DNA from: CAZRRV01 sp964406705
GTDB taxonomy: Bacteria > Bacillota > Clostridia > Oscillospirales > Acutalibacteraceae
Assembly: GCA_964406705.1 (NCBI GenBank)
Contig: CAYOSS010000089.1
Span: 1-6,042 of the forward strand
Direction of reading: 5' to 3'
DNA: 6,042 bases
In this document: piece after piece, positions 1 to 5,297 of the stretch
How the letters are laid out: every line of letters starts with the position of its first letter
Position numbering within the stretch: position 1 is the stretch's first letter
Translations under genes and position numbers: made by a program
The notes under the pieces: model-generated
Told to the model about the DNA's origin: nothing
The model's database searches: none
What the model saw: only the letters and a program-made list of their open reading frames with translations

Positions 1-567
1 TAAGTCCGCCATAAACGGCGGGTCAAGAAGCCTCCCGGCATCGCGAAGCCCCCCCGAAGTAAGACAAGTCTCCCTTAATAAGTGGAGCCAAGCCCTCCGG
101 CATCACAAGGCTATCCCGCGCAGCGAGAAGAAATCCGCTTTAACAGGAAAAGCCAGAGCCCCCGGCCCCACAAGGCTGCCCGCGCAGCGGGAACCGGCCC
201 CCGGGCCGGACGAAGCACGAATCCCCGGCACCCCCGAACCTTCCCGCAATGCGAAACAAGCCCACCCGGACCGGCGGAACGGGGCGAGCCGCCCCCAGCC
301 ACCCGGCAGCGTGGGGATGTGAGCCGCCGGGGAGGGAACCCCCCGGTACAATGACAAACGGCCAACCCGAGCCGCGCCGCCCGCCGGGGGGTGAGAGAAA
401 TAACCTGCCGGAGCGCCACCCGACGAAACAGGGCAAACAGCGCCGCTCCCGGTGGGAGGAAACGCGTCGTCTCCCCGCCGGGTATCCCGGGACACAAGGC
501 ACACGAACTGTGGCGATCCGCGAGTGTCGGTCTCCTCTCACAAACCCCCAAAACCGAATTTTCACAA
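1..567. other. GC-rich intergenic region without a supported gene
   Basis: I see no believable gene here. Open frames exist on both strands, but they are proline-, arginine- and glycine-rich products of high GC. They lack ribosome binding sites and conserved-looking domains, and the longer minus-strand ones run straight through the 5S rRNA gene. The first 310 bases hold degenerate repeats, described separately. Small hairpins are visible: CCGCC/GGCGG at 6-21 and CCGGCCC/GGGCCGG at 194-209. Neither is followed by a T tract, so neither is called a terminator. From about 311 to 540 I recognise nothing beyond more GC-rich sequence. From about 541 the composition turns abruptly AT-rich, leading into the 5S promoter. 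Confidence 0.6.
31..310. repeat. Degenerate GC-rich intergenic repeats (family A, left group)
   Basis: Five diverged copies of a short motif with the approximate form YCCCGGCAYCRCRARGCYRCCC can be aligned by eye. The CCGGCM core (M = A or C) starts at 35, 97, 162, 225 and 303, giving spacings of 62, 65, 63 and 78 bp. The best-matching pair is at 95-130 and 160-192, sharing CACAAGGCT followed by CCCGCGCAGCG. The copies are too diverged and too variably spaced for CRISPR, and no IS-like ends are seen. Similar motifs recur at 2401-2605 on the same strand, which suggests one dispersed family. The alignment was made by eye, so the outer copies are uncertain. Confidence 0.5.
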
Positions 568-587
568 TTTTCAAAAAAATTTGAAAA
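568..587. promoter_or_regulatory. A/T-rich upstream element with 8-bp inverted repeat before the 5S promoter
   Basis: TTTTCAAA (568-575) and TTTGAAAA (580-587) form a perfect 8-bp inverted repeat around AAAA, and further A and T tracts run from about 551 to 590. The segment ends six bases before the -35 box, where an UP element contacting the RNA polymerase alpha subunit is usual for rRNA promoters. The sharp contrast with the GC-rich flank supports a regulatory role. Whether the symmetry is a binding site or just a by-product of phased A tracts is not resolvable from the sequence. Confidence 0.5.
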
Positions 588-593
588 AAACAC

Positions 594-622
594 TTGCATT
601 TTCCCGCGAGGTGTGATATACT
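594..622 (+). promoter_or_regulatory. Sigma-A promoter of the 5S rRNA gene
   Basis: The -35 hexamer TTGCAT (594-599) is separated by exactly 17 bp from the -10 hexamer TATACT (617-622). A TGA triplet directly before the -10 adds an extended -10 element (TGn). Transcription should start near 629, giving a leader of about 50 nt before the mature 5S. That leader contains a small hairpin, TTCCTC/GAGGAA at 662-676, which might help processing. Confidence 0.8.
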
Positions 623-680
623 GATAATTGTTCCGAGAGGGAGCGGTCCAAAACGCCGAATTTCCTCCGAGAGGAACGCA

Positions 681-797
<117 letters not shown>

Positions 798-808
798 CCA
801 TTTACAGA

Positions 809-836
809 GATCACCCAATAGGGTGGTCTTTGCTTT
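809..836 (+). terminator. Rho-independent terminator after the 5S rRNA
   Basis: GATCACCC (809-816) pairs with GGGTGGTC (821-828) to form an 8-bp stem, including one G-T pair, around the four-base loop AATA. A T-rich tract, TTTGCTTTTT, follows immediately. It lies 12 bases past the 5S end and closes that transcription unit. Confidence 0.88.
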
Positions 837-839
837 TTA

Positions 840-1017
840 TTGCGGCAGTACCGCCGCGCGCGGATCTCGACCGCGGGAGAAACCCGCCCGACTGACGCCG
901 GAATGTCTCAACCGGCATTGGTCGCCATCCCGGTTTTTCCCCGCGCGGTCCCCGGCGGTGCCCCGGGTGGCGGCCCCCGGTTACGGATAAGTCAAGAGCT
1001 GGGGCACATCCGCCCAG
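840..1017. other. GC-rich spacer, possible diverged start of the repeat array
   Basis: No gene is supported here. The segment GCGGCAGTACCGCC near 842-855, followed by a GCGCGGAT stretch, resembles the family B repeat units that start at 1018, so the array may extend to the 5S terminator in eroded form. A GCCGG/CCGGC hairpin lies at 897-916. The long plus-strand open frame beginning at 840 is rejected because it runs through the repeats and then antisense to the phosphoesterase gene. Confidence 0.4.
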
Positions 1018-1640
1018 CCCTGCCACGGCAAGACCGCCGGGCACGGGTAGGACCGGGGCGCTCGAAGAGGAATATTCGCCCAGGGAACCTTGTCACGGCG
1101 AGACCGCCGAGCGCGGATAGAGCCGAGCCACGCGGAGCAGGGGCATCTGCCATGCCCTGTTGCAGCGTGTCCACCGGTCCCGGAAAACACGGGAGCGCTC
1201 AGAGCGGCGCGACCGACCGGGCGGTGAAAATGGAGCGCCAGCCAAGCGCGGAAGGGTCAGCAACGCGCAGAGGGGGCGTGCCCCTCAAGCCCTTGTTTTG
1301 GCGTGCCCACCGGTCCCGGAAGGCGCGGGAGCGCTCAGAGGGAACCGCGTCCACCGAGAGAGCCCTGTCACGGCGTGTCTATCGGTCAAGGAAGGGGTGG
1401 GATCGCTCAGAGCGGCGCGACCGACCGGGCGGCGAAAATGGAGCGCCAGCCAAGCGCGGAAGGGTCAGCAACGCGCAGAGGGGGCGTACCCCTCAAGCCC
1501 TTGTTTTGACGTGTCCACCGGTCCCGGAAAATGCGGGAGCGCGCGGAGGGAACCGCGTCCGCCGAGAGAGTCCTGTCGCGGCAAGACCGCCTGGTACGAG
1601 CAGAGCCGGACCGCTCAGAGGGGGAGCTCATCCACCAAGG
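1018..1640. repeat. Family B intergenic repeat array (about 67-72 bp ladder)
   Basis: Units begin with a CCYTGY-CACGGC-like head and run through CCACCGGTCCCGGAA-like and GGGAGCGCTCAGAG-like blocks. Heads are seen at 1018, 1088, 1155, 1291, 1363, 1499 and 1571, giving spacings of 70, 67, 136, 72, 136 and 72 bp. The 136-bp intervals are close to twice the basic unit and seem to contain a more diverged middle unit. Unit length is not a multiple of three and no frame is kept from copy to copy, so this is not a repetitive protein gene. There are no CRISPR features and no transposase. Function is unknown. Confidence 0.7.
1166..1581. repeat. 208-bp tandem duplication within the repeat array
   Basis: Copy one (1166-1373) and copy two (1374-1581) are directly adjacent and align without gaps at a period of 208. 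By eye there are about 22 differences, so identity is close to 89 percent. The core 1197-1300 against 1405-1508 differs at only two positions out of 104, while the first 30 bases and last 60 bases are less alike. Uneven divergence suggests a recent duplication or gene-conversion-like homogenisation of the core. The period of 208 shifts the reading frame by one base per copy, which argues against coding. Each core contains a small AGGGG/CCCCT hairpin. Confidence 0.85.
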
Positions 1641-1679
1641 GAATCCCTGCCGCGCCGCGACCGCCCCCGGTGCCCTCCT

Positions 1680-2156
1680 CTACAAAGTAACGATCCTCGC
1701 GCGGGGCGTCCCGTCGCCTATGTCCACGACCGCGTAGGTGGGGCGCTTGCCCAGCGGCGGGCGACCGAGGGACCCGGGGTTCACGAACACCGCTCCTCCG
1801 AAATACGATATATCGGGGACGTGCGTGTGCCCGTAGAGGACGAGCGACGCGCCCGCCTCCGCCGCCCTGCGGTAAAGCGCCTCGAGGCCCGACTTAACCC
1901 CCAAGGTGTGCCCGTGGCAGAGGAAAATCCGCGCCCCGGCAAGCTCCACGGTGTCCTCCGCGGGGGCGAGACCCCCGGGGTCGCAGTTGCCGCTCACCCG
2001 GTGGATTTTGGCGGCGGGGTTCGCCCCGCTGAAGGCGGATAAGTCCCCCGCTCCGTCGCCCAAGAAAAATACCTCTTCCGCGCCCGGGCTCGTCGCGGCG
2101 AGGCGCGCCACCTGTCCCCCCGCCCCGTGGGAATCGGAGAAAACAAGGATTCTCAC
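1680..2156 (-). CDS. YfcE/MJ0936-type metallophosphoesterase
   Basis: This is a 158-residue cytoplasmic phosphodiesterase of the calcineurin-like superfamily, YfcE/MJ0936 group. All expected metal-site motifs are present in order: D8-x-H10 in FSDSHG, GD at 33-34 in FLGDGAGD, GNCD at 56-59, HGH at 81-83 and GHTH at 109-112, then NPGS at 126-129. Family members bind two divalent metals and hydrolyse phosphodiester model substrates; the physiological substrate is generally unknown. Length is normal for the family. The start is a GTG at 2156, supported by AAGGGG nine bases upstream, and it puts the first metal motif at the usual place by residue 8. The gene stands alone, divergent from the tRNA-Leu gene, and is followed by the repeat array. 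No clear promoter or U-tract terminator was seen. Confidence 0.93.
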   Translation of the reverse strand: MRILVFSDSHGAGGQVARLAATSPGAEEVFFLGDGAGDLSAFSGANPAAKIHRVSGNCDPGGLAPAEDTVELAGARIFLCHGHTLGVKSGLEALYRRAAEAGASLVLYGHTHVPDISYFGGAVFVNPGSLGRPPLGKRPTYAVVDIGDGTPRARIVTL

Positions 2157-2188
2157 CGCGCGTCACCCCTTCCCGGCGCAAAATACGG

Positions 2189-2217
2189 TTGACAAGCCGC
2201 GCCGTTCGCCATATAAT
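2189..2217 (+). promoter_or_regulatory. Consensus sigma-A promoter of tRNA-Leu
   Basis: A perfect -35 TTGACA (2189-2194) and a perfect -10 TATAAT (2212-2217) are spaced by 17 bp. Transcription should start near 2224, about 27 bases before the mature tRNA 5' end. The promoter lies in the divergent gap between this gene and the phosphoesterase start. A full match to the consensus fits a constitutive, strongly expressed stable RNA. Confidence 0.9.
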
Positions 2218-2250
2218 AGATGTAGGGCAATACCGCATAATCACCTGTAT

Positions 2251-2337
2251 GCCGCTGTGGTGGAATTGGCAGACACAAGGGACTTAAAATCCCTCGGTAG
2301 CGATACCGTACCGGTTCGACCCCGGTCAGCGGCACCA
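2251..2337 (+). tRNA. tRNA-Leu (anticodon UAA)
   Basis: This is a class II tRNA of 87 nt. The acceptor stem is GCCGCTG (2251-2257) pairing with CAGCGGC (2327-2333). The anticodon stem AGGGA/TCCCT encloses the seven-base loop CTTAAAA, with anticodon TAA at 2285-2287, reading UUA and UUG. A long variable arm CGGTA-GCGA-TACCG (2295-2308) is typical of leucine tRNA. The T arm is ACCGG-TTCGACC-CCGGT (2310-2326). Discriminator A2334 and an encoded CCA (2335-2337) complete it. In a high-GC genome UUA codons should be rare, so this is likely a low-demand but essential isoacceptor. No attachment-site duplication was seen within the window. Confidence 0.97.
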
Positions 2338-2343
2338 ACGGTT

Positions 2344-2387
2344 CCCCGTCGCGTGGGTAGTCCCCCTCGCGGCGGGGTTCTTTTTTT
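2344..2387 (+). terminator. Rho-independent terminator after tRNA-Leu
   Basis: CCCCGTCGCG (2344-2353) pairs with CGCGGCGGGG (2368-2377) over ten positions, including one G-T pair. The loop can fold further by GGG/CCC pairing. TTCTTTTTTT follows directly at 2378-2387. It begins seven bases past the tRNA CCA, making the tRNA a single-gene transcription unit. Confidence 0.9.
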
Positions 2388-2400
2388 GGCGGGTAAATCC

Positions 2401-2605
2401 CCCCGGCGGGCGAGCCTGCCCACAGAAATTCCGGCGGTCAAGAATGCCCCGGCGGGCGAGGCTGCCCCGGCAGTTTTAACAGATAAAACCCCGGCGATCG
2501 AAGTCGCCCTCAGAGAATATCCGAAAGATAGAAGAACCCCCGGCACACGGAGCCGCCCCCGGGGGACTGTCTGGGGGAAGAACTGCCCCGGCGAACGGAG
2601 CCAGG
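2401..2605. repeat. Five short GC-rich repeats (family A, right group)
   Basis: Five copies of a roughly 20-base motif start at 2401, 2447, 2489, 2538 and 2586, with spacings of 46, 42, 49 and 48 bp. The first two are CCCCGGCGGGCGAG followed by CCTGCC or GCTGCC; later copies change the centre, as in CCCCGGCGATCGAAGTCGCC. All keep the CCCCGGC head, and most keep a GC-rich tail that can pair back to it. The spacers are more AT-rich and differ in sequence. The motif resembles the left-end repeats at 31-310. The whole intergenic stretch 2388-2671 holds nothing else recognisable apart from a CCCCCGGGGG palindrome at 2556-2565. Unequal spacing and imperfect repeats argue against CRISPR. Confidence 0.65.
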
Positions 2606-2671
2606 CGCTCTCTAAACGGGTAATTATGTCCGGGAATAGAGCTCGCGGCAAAACGTCCCACGATGAGGGTC

Positions 2672-4231
2672 CTACACCACCGGGGAAAAATCTTCCGGCA
2701 GGTCGGCCACCCGCACAAGATCCCCGTCCACATCGAATGTCTCGCGGAACCACGCCCTTGTTTCTTCGGAAGGGTAAATTAGAAACACATAATCATAATG
2801 GCGAAACGTCTCGACCACAGTCTTGTTTGTTTCCTCGGGGGTATAATCGCTTCCCTGCGCCCACGAGTCGCCGGAATAAAGAAGGTACCGCGTCATAAAC
2901 CAAAGATACCCGGTATCGCACCAGTCGCTGATCAACAGGCAGGAGGAGCCCTCCGGGATACGCTCCTCCGCGATAATTCTCTCGTACTCGGCTCTCCCTT
3001 TTTCCATATCGGGGTTCGCGCGTTCCGGAGTGATATACGCTTTCAGGGTCGGTCTTACGGTAAACAGCGCCGTCGAGACGGAAAGCAGCGCCAGCCCCGC
3101 CGCTATGACGTTCCTCGCGCGGGTTTTCCGGCTAAACGTAATCATCGGGAGAACGGGAACAGCGGCCGCGCCCGCGAGATAAAGCAGGATAGTCCCGTGA
3201 TAGCGGTCATACGCGGCGAGGGCAAGGGCCTCGTTCGTGGGCATAGAGAAAAGGTACATCCCGAGCAGACCCGCGCAGTACGCGAGGTAGACCGCCGCTC
3301 CGAAAAGCAAAGGCTTCAGCGCGGTCTTAATCCCGCTCCGCACGCCCGTCCCCTTTTCCCGCCTTAATACAAGCAGTAGGCAGGCGACCACCGCCAGGGG
3401 AATCAGGTAAAGCGACATATTTCCGGGGGAAAAGGTTCTTTTTAGCATAAGGACGATCACGTTTTTGACATCGTCCGGCGTCTTGCCCGAGAACACCCCC
3501 GCCATATACCCGGGGGAAAGCGAATGTTTGCCGTTCATCCCGCCGGAAAACACTATTTTCACGTGCCCCTGCCAGACCGAAAGGGTGACTGCGGGAACCG
3601 CCGCCTGGAAAATGATTTCGCCCGCGTGGCGCCGTCTTTCACGGGTAAAATACCAGTAGCAGAACAGCGGCGGGAGGATAAAGAATATCCCGCTGTTCTT
3701 TATCGAAATTAAAAACGCCGTAAAAAGCGGGCATACCGCGCGTACCTTCGAGAGGCTGTCGCGATAATACACCGTTATAAGGAGCGCGGCCAGACCCGTC
3801 AGCGCGAGCGATTTGTCCACCAAAAGCGTATTAAACATTCTCCTGTCGGTCATAAGGCCGGCACAGAGTATCAGGGAAATCGCTCCGGCGGCTATGTTGC
3901 CCAAGACACTCTTGGCGTAGGCGAAAAGCGGCAAAGTCATCGCGAGGGTGAGCGCCGCCTGGAAGAACATCTGGCTCCACTCGAAATTAAGCCCCGCGCT
4001 CTTCTCGAAGAAATATATGAACGCCGCCGTCCCGGGAGGGTAAGACGGGAAATAAATGAGGCCCGCCTCCTCGAAATTCGGGAAACGGTTCTCTCGAAGG
4101 ATTACCCTCAACACCGTCGCCCAATGGGAAAAATCGTCGTAATCGGTAAACTTCGCCCCGTATATCACGAACGCGAGAAGCGTCAGCCCTCCCGCGAAGA
4201 AAACCAGCGCGGGGCAAAAGAGCCGCCGCAA
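2672..4231 (-). CDS. Polytopic membrane protein, GT-C glycosyltransferase-like (probable 3' part of a split gene)
   Basis: This frame has 519 residues from a TTG at 4231. It carries about nine to ten hydrophobic helices: near 6-25, 88-108, 112-126, 140-156, 167-195, 208-222, 272-289, 308-328, 347-364 and 376-392. A soluble C-terminal region of about 125 residues follows. After the first helix comes an external-type loop with an acidic cluster, TDYDDFSHW (29-37), then FPSYPPGT (61-68). A hydrophobic helix followed by an Asp-rich first loop is the usual plan of GT-C enzymes, which move sugars from lipid-linked donors outside the membrane. I infer a role in envelope polysaccharide or glycolipid synthesis; the substrate is unknown. 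The TTG has no ribosome binding site close by. The frame continues upstream as PPPRYNLRRL only as far as a stop at 4262-4264. The gene is best read together with the ORF at 4183-4485, separated by a C9-tract frameshift. Confidence 0.8.
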   Translation of the reverse strand: MRRLFCPALVFFAGGLTLLAFVIYGAKFTDYDDFSHWATVLRVILRENRFPNFEEAGLIYFPSYPPGTAAFIYFFEKSAGLNFEWSQMFFQAALTLAMTLPLFAYAKSVLGNIAAGAISLILCAGLMTDRRMFNTLLVDKSLALTGLAALLITVYYRDSLSKVRAVCPLFTAFLISIKNSGIFFILPPLFCYWYFTRERRRHAGEIIFQAAVPAVTLSVWQGHVKIVFSGGMNGKHSLSPGYMAGVFSGKTPDDVKNVIVLMLKRTFSPGNMSLYLIPLAVVACLLLVLRREKGTGVRSGIKTALKPLLFGAAVYLAYCAGLLGMYLFSMPTNEALALAAYDRYHGTILLYLAGAAAVPVLPMITFSRKTRARNVIAAGLALLSVSTALFTVRPTLKAYITPERANPDMEKGRAEYERIIAEERIPEGSSCLLISDWCDTGYLWFMTRYLLYSGDSWAQGSDYTPEETNKTVVETFRHYDYVFLIYPSEETRAWFRETFDVDGDLVRVADLPEDFSPVV

Positions 4232-4485
4232 ATTATACCGAGGGGGGGGGCACTCCTCAATTTAATTATTCGGCGCACAGCGAGAACCGCTCCCACCGCG
4301 AGAATACCCACCACAGCGAGCCGCATAATATTAAGGATCCCGGCTATGAACATCGCGGCGCCTATCCCCGCGAAAAGCACCGCCGGAGAAAACTCGGGTC
4401 TGAGGCGCTCCGAAATCCACCCGATATAGCCGTACAGACAAAACGCCAATATAGCAAGACGGACTACTACGATCGCGTAGCTCAC
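4183..4485 (-). CDS. Short three-helix membrane ORF (probable 5' part of the same split gene)
   Basis: This ORF has 100 residues from a GTG at 4485. A clear AGGGGAG binding site (4494-4500) lies eight bases upstream, and the lipoprotein stop is only two bases before the start, so the two are probably translationally coupled. Three hydrophobic helices lie at about 4-24, 34-53 and 54-70, followed by the basic segment RRIIKLRS. From residue 79 the frame crosses nine C residues (4242-4250, minus strand), and the remaining 20 or so residues (GIICGGSFAPRWFSSREG) look like out-of-frame sequence. They overlap the next gene by 49 bases. Adding one C, or removing two, joins residue 78 smoothly to the downstream membrane protein. 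As written it is a truncated product; its start is the likely true start of the full protein. Confidence 0.72.
   Translation of the reverse strand: MSYAIVVVRLAILAFCLYGYIGWISERLRPEFSPAVLFAGIGAAMFIAGILNIMRLAVVGILAVGAVLAVRRIIKLRSAPPLGIICGGSFAPRWFSSREG
4242..4250 (-). other. C9 homopolymer at the frame break between the two membrane ORFs
   Basis: Nine consecutive G on the + strand (nine C in the coding sense) sit exactly where the upstream frame should pass to the downstream frame. With nine, translation ends shortly after, at 4183. With ten or seven C the frame reads RSA-PP(P)-RYNLRRLF and continues into the 519-residue frame. Such tracts are prone to slipped-strand errors in cells and to miscalls in sequencing. 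Confidence 0.8.
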
Positions 4486-4487
4486 CC

Positions 4488-5033
4488 CTAAAACTCCCCT
4501 TCCGCCCCGTAGTGCGCGAGCAGGTCGGTGTAGGCGGCCTCTATGTCCGCGCGGACCTCGGCGTCGGCGGTCGCGCTGCCGTAGGAAAACATAAAATTCC
4601 CCGCCATATGGTCCTGTTTGCCGAGGAAGAGATCGTCCTTATCGTAATTGTGCCCGGGGTCGGATAGGACCGCTTCCCTCAGCGATTTGACGGCCTCGGG
4701 CGTCGTGTCGGGGCATTTGGGGTCGAGGACGAACACCATCAGGCAGACGTCGTTCGCCCCGCTCACGTTCCATACCCCGCAGGACTCGTACACGGGCAGG
4801 CCCGCCCAGTAATTCTCGTGGTCCTGCAGCCAGTACTCGCAGTCGGCGGGGAACTCGACCGTCTCCCGAAAGTAATCGAGGAAATCCCCCGCGCTCCAGT
4901 CCTCGAACCTCTCCGGGAAAACGGAATAGTCGACCCCGCTCCCGGCGGGCTTTTTCTTACCGCCGCCCGTCCCGCCGCACCCGCACAGCAGGAGCGTCGC
5001 CGCCGCGAGGCAAAGCGTAATAATTCGTTTCAT
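4488..5033 (-). CDS. Small lipoprotein of unknown function
   Basis: This is a 181-residue predicted lipoprotein. The signal peptide has a KR start, a hydrophobic core (I4-L16) and a lipobox LCGC ending in C19, the residue expected to be lipidated. A Gly/Lys/Pro linker (20-33) precedes the mature domain. That domain is acidic and rich in aromatic residues, with Trp at 46, 68, 76 and 88 and further Cys at 64, 85, 97 and 107, which could form disulfides outside the cell. I do not recognise the family. The ATG at 5033 is chosen over longer frame extensions because GGGGGAG lies six bases upstream and the signal peptide begins there; extension would run through the promoter. It is the first gene of the apparent operon with the two membrane ORFs. 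Confidence 0.85.
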   Translation of the reverse strand: MKRIITLCLAAATLLLCGCGGTGGGKKKPAGSGVDYSVFPERFEDWSAGDFLDYFRETVEFPADCEYWLQDHENYWAGLPVYESCGVWNVSGANDVCLMVFVLDPKCPDTTPEAVKSLREAVLSDPGHNYDKDDLFLGKQDHMAGNFMFSYGSATADAEVRADIEAAYTDLLAHYGAEGEF

Positions 5034-5169
5034 AACTAACTCCCCCAAACATCTGTATAAGCGGTACCGCGGGGACCCCGCCGGGCACGCCGCCGCGGGG
5101 CGTTCGCCCGGCGCCTTACCCCGAAGGACCCCCCGCGCCGCCCGCGCCGCTCCGCCGCCCCATCTCTCG
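5034..5169 (-). promoter_or_regulatory. GC-rich structured 5' leader of the lipoprotein operon
   Basis: If transcription starts near 5169 the untranslated leader is about 135 nt. It is extremely GC-rich and has several self-pairing segments: GGGC-GTTC-GCCC at 5098-5109 and the perfect palindrome GCGGTACCGC at 5061-5070, 28 bases before the start codon. It does not match a riboswitch class that I can recognise, and no U-tract terminator is present. It ends in the GGGGGAG binding site of the lipoprotein. Regulation by leader folding is possible but unproven. Confidence 0.4.
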
Positions 5170-5175
5170 GCGTCC

Positions 5176-5205
5176 ATTATACCACAAACGGGGTGACACA
5201 CGCAA
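5176..5205 (-). promoter_or_regulatory. Promoter of the lipoprotein/membrane-protein operon
   Basis: On the minus strand, -35 TTGCGT (5205-5200) is followed after 18 bp by a perfect -10 TATAAT (5181-5176). The -10 stands out as an AT-rich block in very GC-rich surroundings. The -35 abuts the arm of a large inverted repeat, so a protein bound there would meet RNA polymerase. Confidence 0.7.
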
Positions 5206-5266
5206 GGGGTCGGGGGAGGAAATTTGGCGCGCCAAAAGGGCCGCCCCCTCCCCCGGGGCGACCCCT
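5205..5266. promoter_or_regulatory. Nested inverted repeat between the beta-helix gene and the operon promoter
   Basis: AGGGGTC (5205-5211) pairs with GACCCCT (5260-5266), and GGGGGAGG (5212-5219) pairs with CCTCCCCC (5247-5254), giving 15 bp interrupted by a five-base bulge. Inside the loop is a perfect 14-bp palindrome TTTGGCGCGCCAAA (5223-5236). On RNA this could fold as a terminator for the beta-helix gene ending at 5298, but no U tract follows. As DNA the palindrome could be an operator for the promoter at 5176-5205. Both readings are inferences. Confidence 0.6.
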
Positions 5267-5297
5267 CATTGCCTTTGTCCGCCTGCCGATCCGCCCG

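Noticed and set aside
6..21. Hairpin CCGCC/GGCGG as a terminator of a gene left of the window
   Set aside because: There is no T tract after it on either strand and the upstream gene is not visible.
840..2042. Plus-strand open frame of 400 codons
   Set aside because: It runs through the non-coding repeats, where the 208-bp period breaks the frame between copies, and then antisense to the well-supported phosphoesterase gene. The composition is that of translated GC-rich repeat DNA.
2213..2241. Divergent promoter for the phosphoesterase within the tRNA promoter
   Set aside because: TATTAT on the minus strand overlaps the tRNA -10, but no acceptable -35 is found at the right distance.
2401..2605. 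CRISPR array
   Set aside because: The repeats are imperfect, intervals vary from 42 to 49 bp, and no cas gene or leader is seen.
2648..2680. Terminator of the minus-strand operon
   Set aside because: A short CCC/GGG hairpin followed by ACGTTTT lies just after the stop at 2672, but only four or so base pairs form and the T tract is short, so it is not called.
1906..2898. Plus-strand open frame of 330 codons
   Set aside because: It contains the whole tRNA-Leu gene, both its promoter and terminator, and is antisense to parts of two better-supported genes.
4488..5201. Extended 237-residue version of the lipoprotein
   Set aside because: The extra N-terminus covers the promoter -10 and the GC-rich leader and would bury the signal peptide; the ATG at 5033 has a strong binding site.
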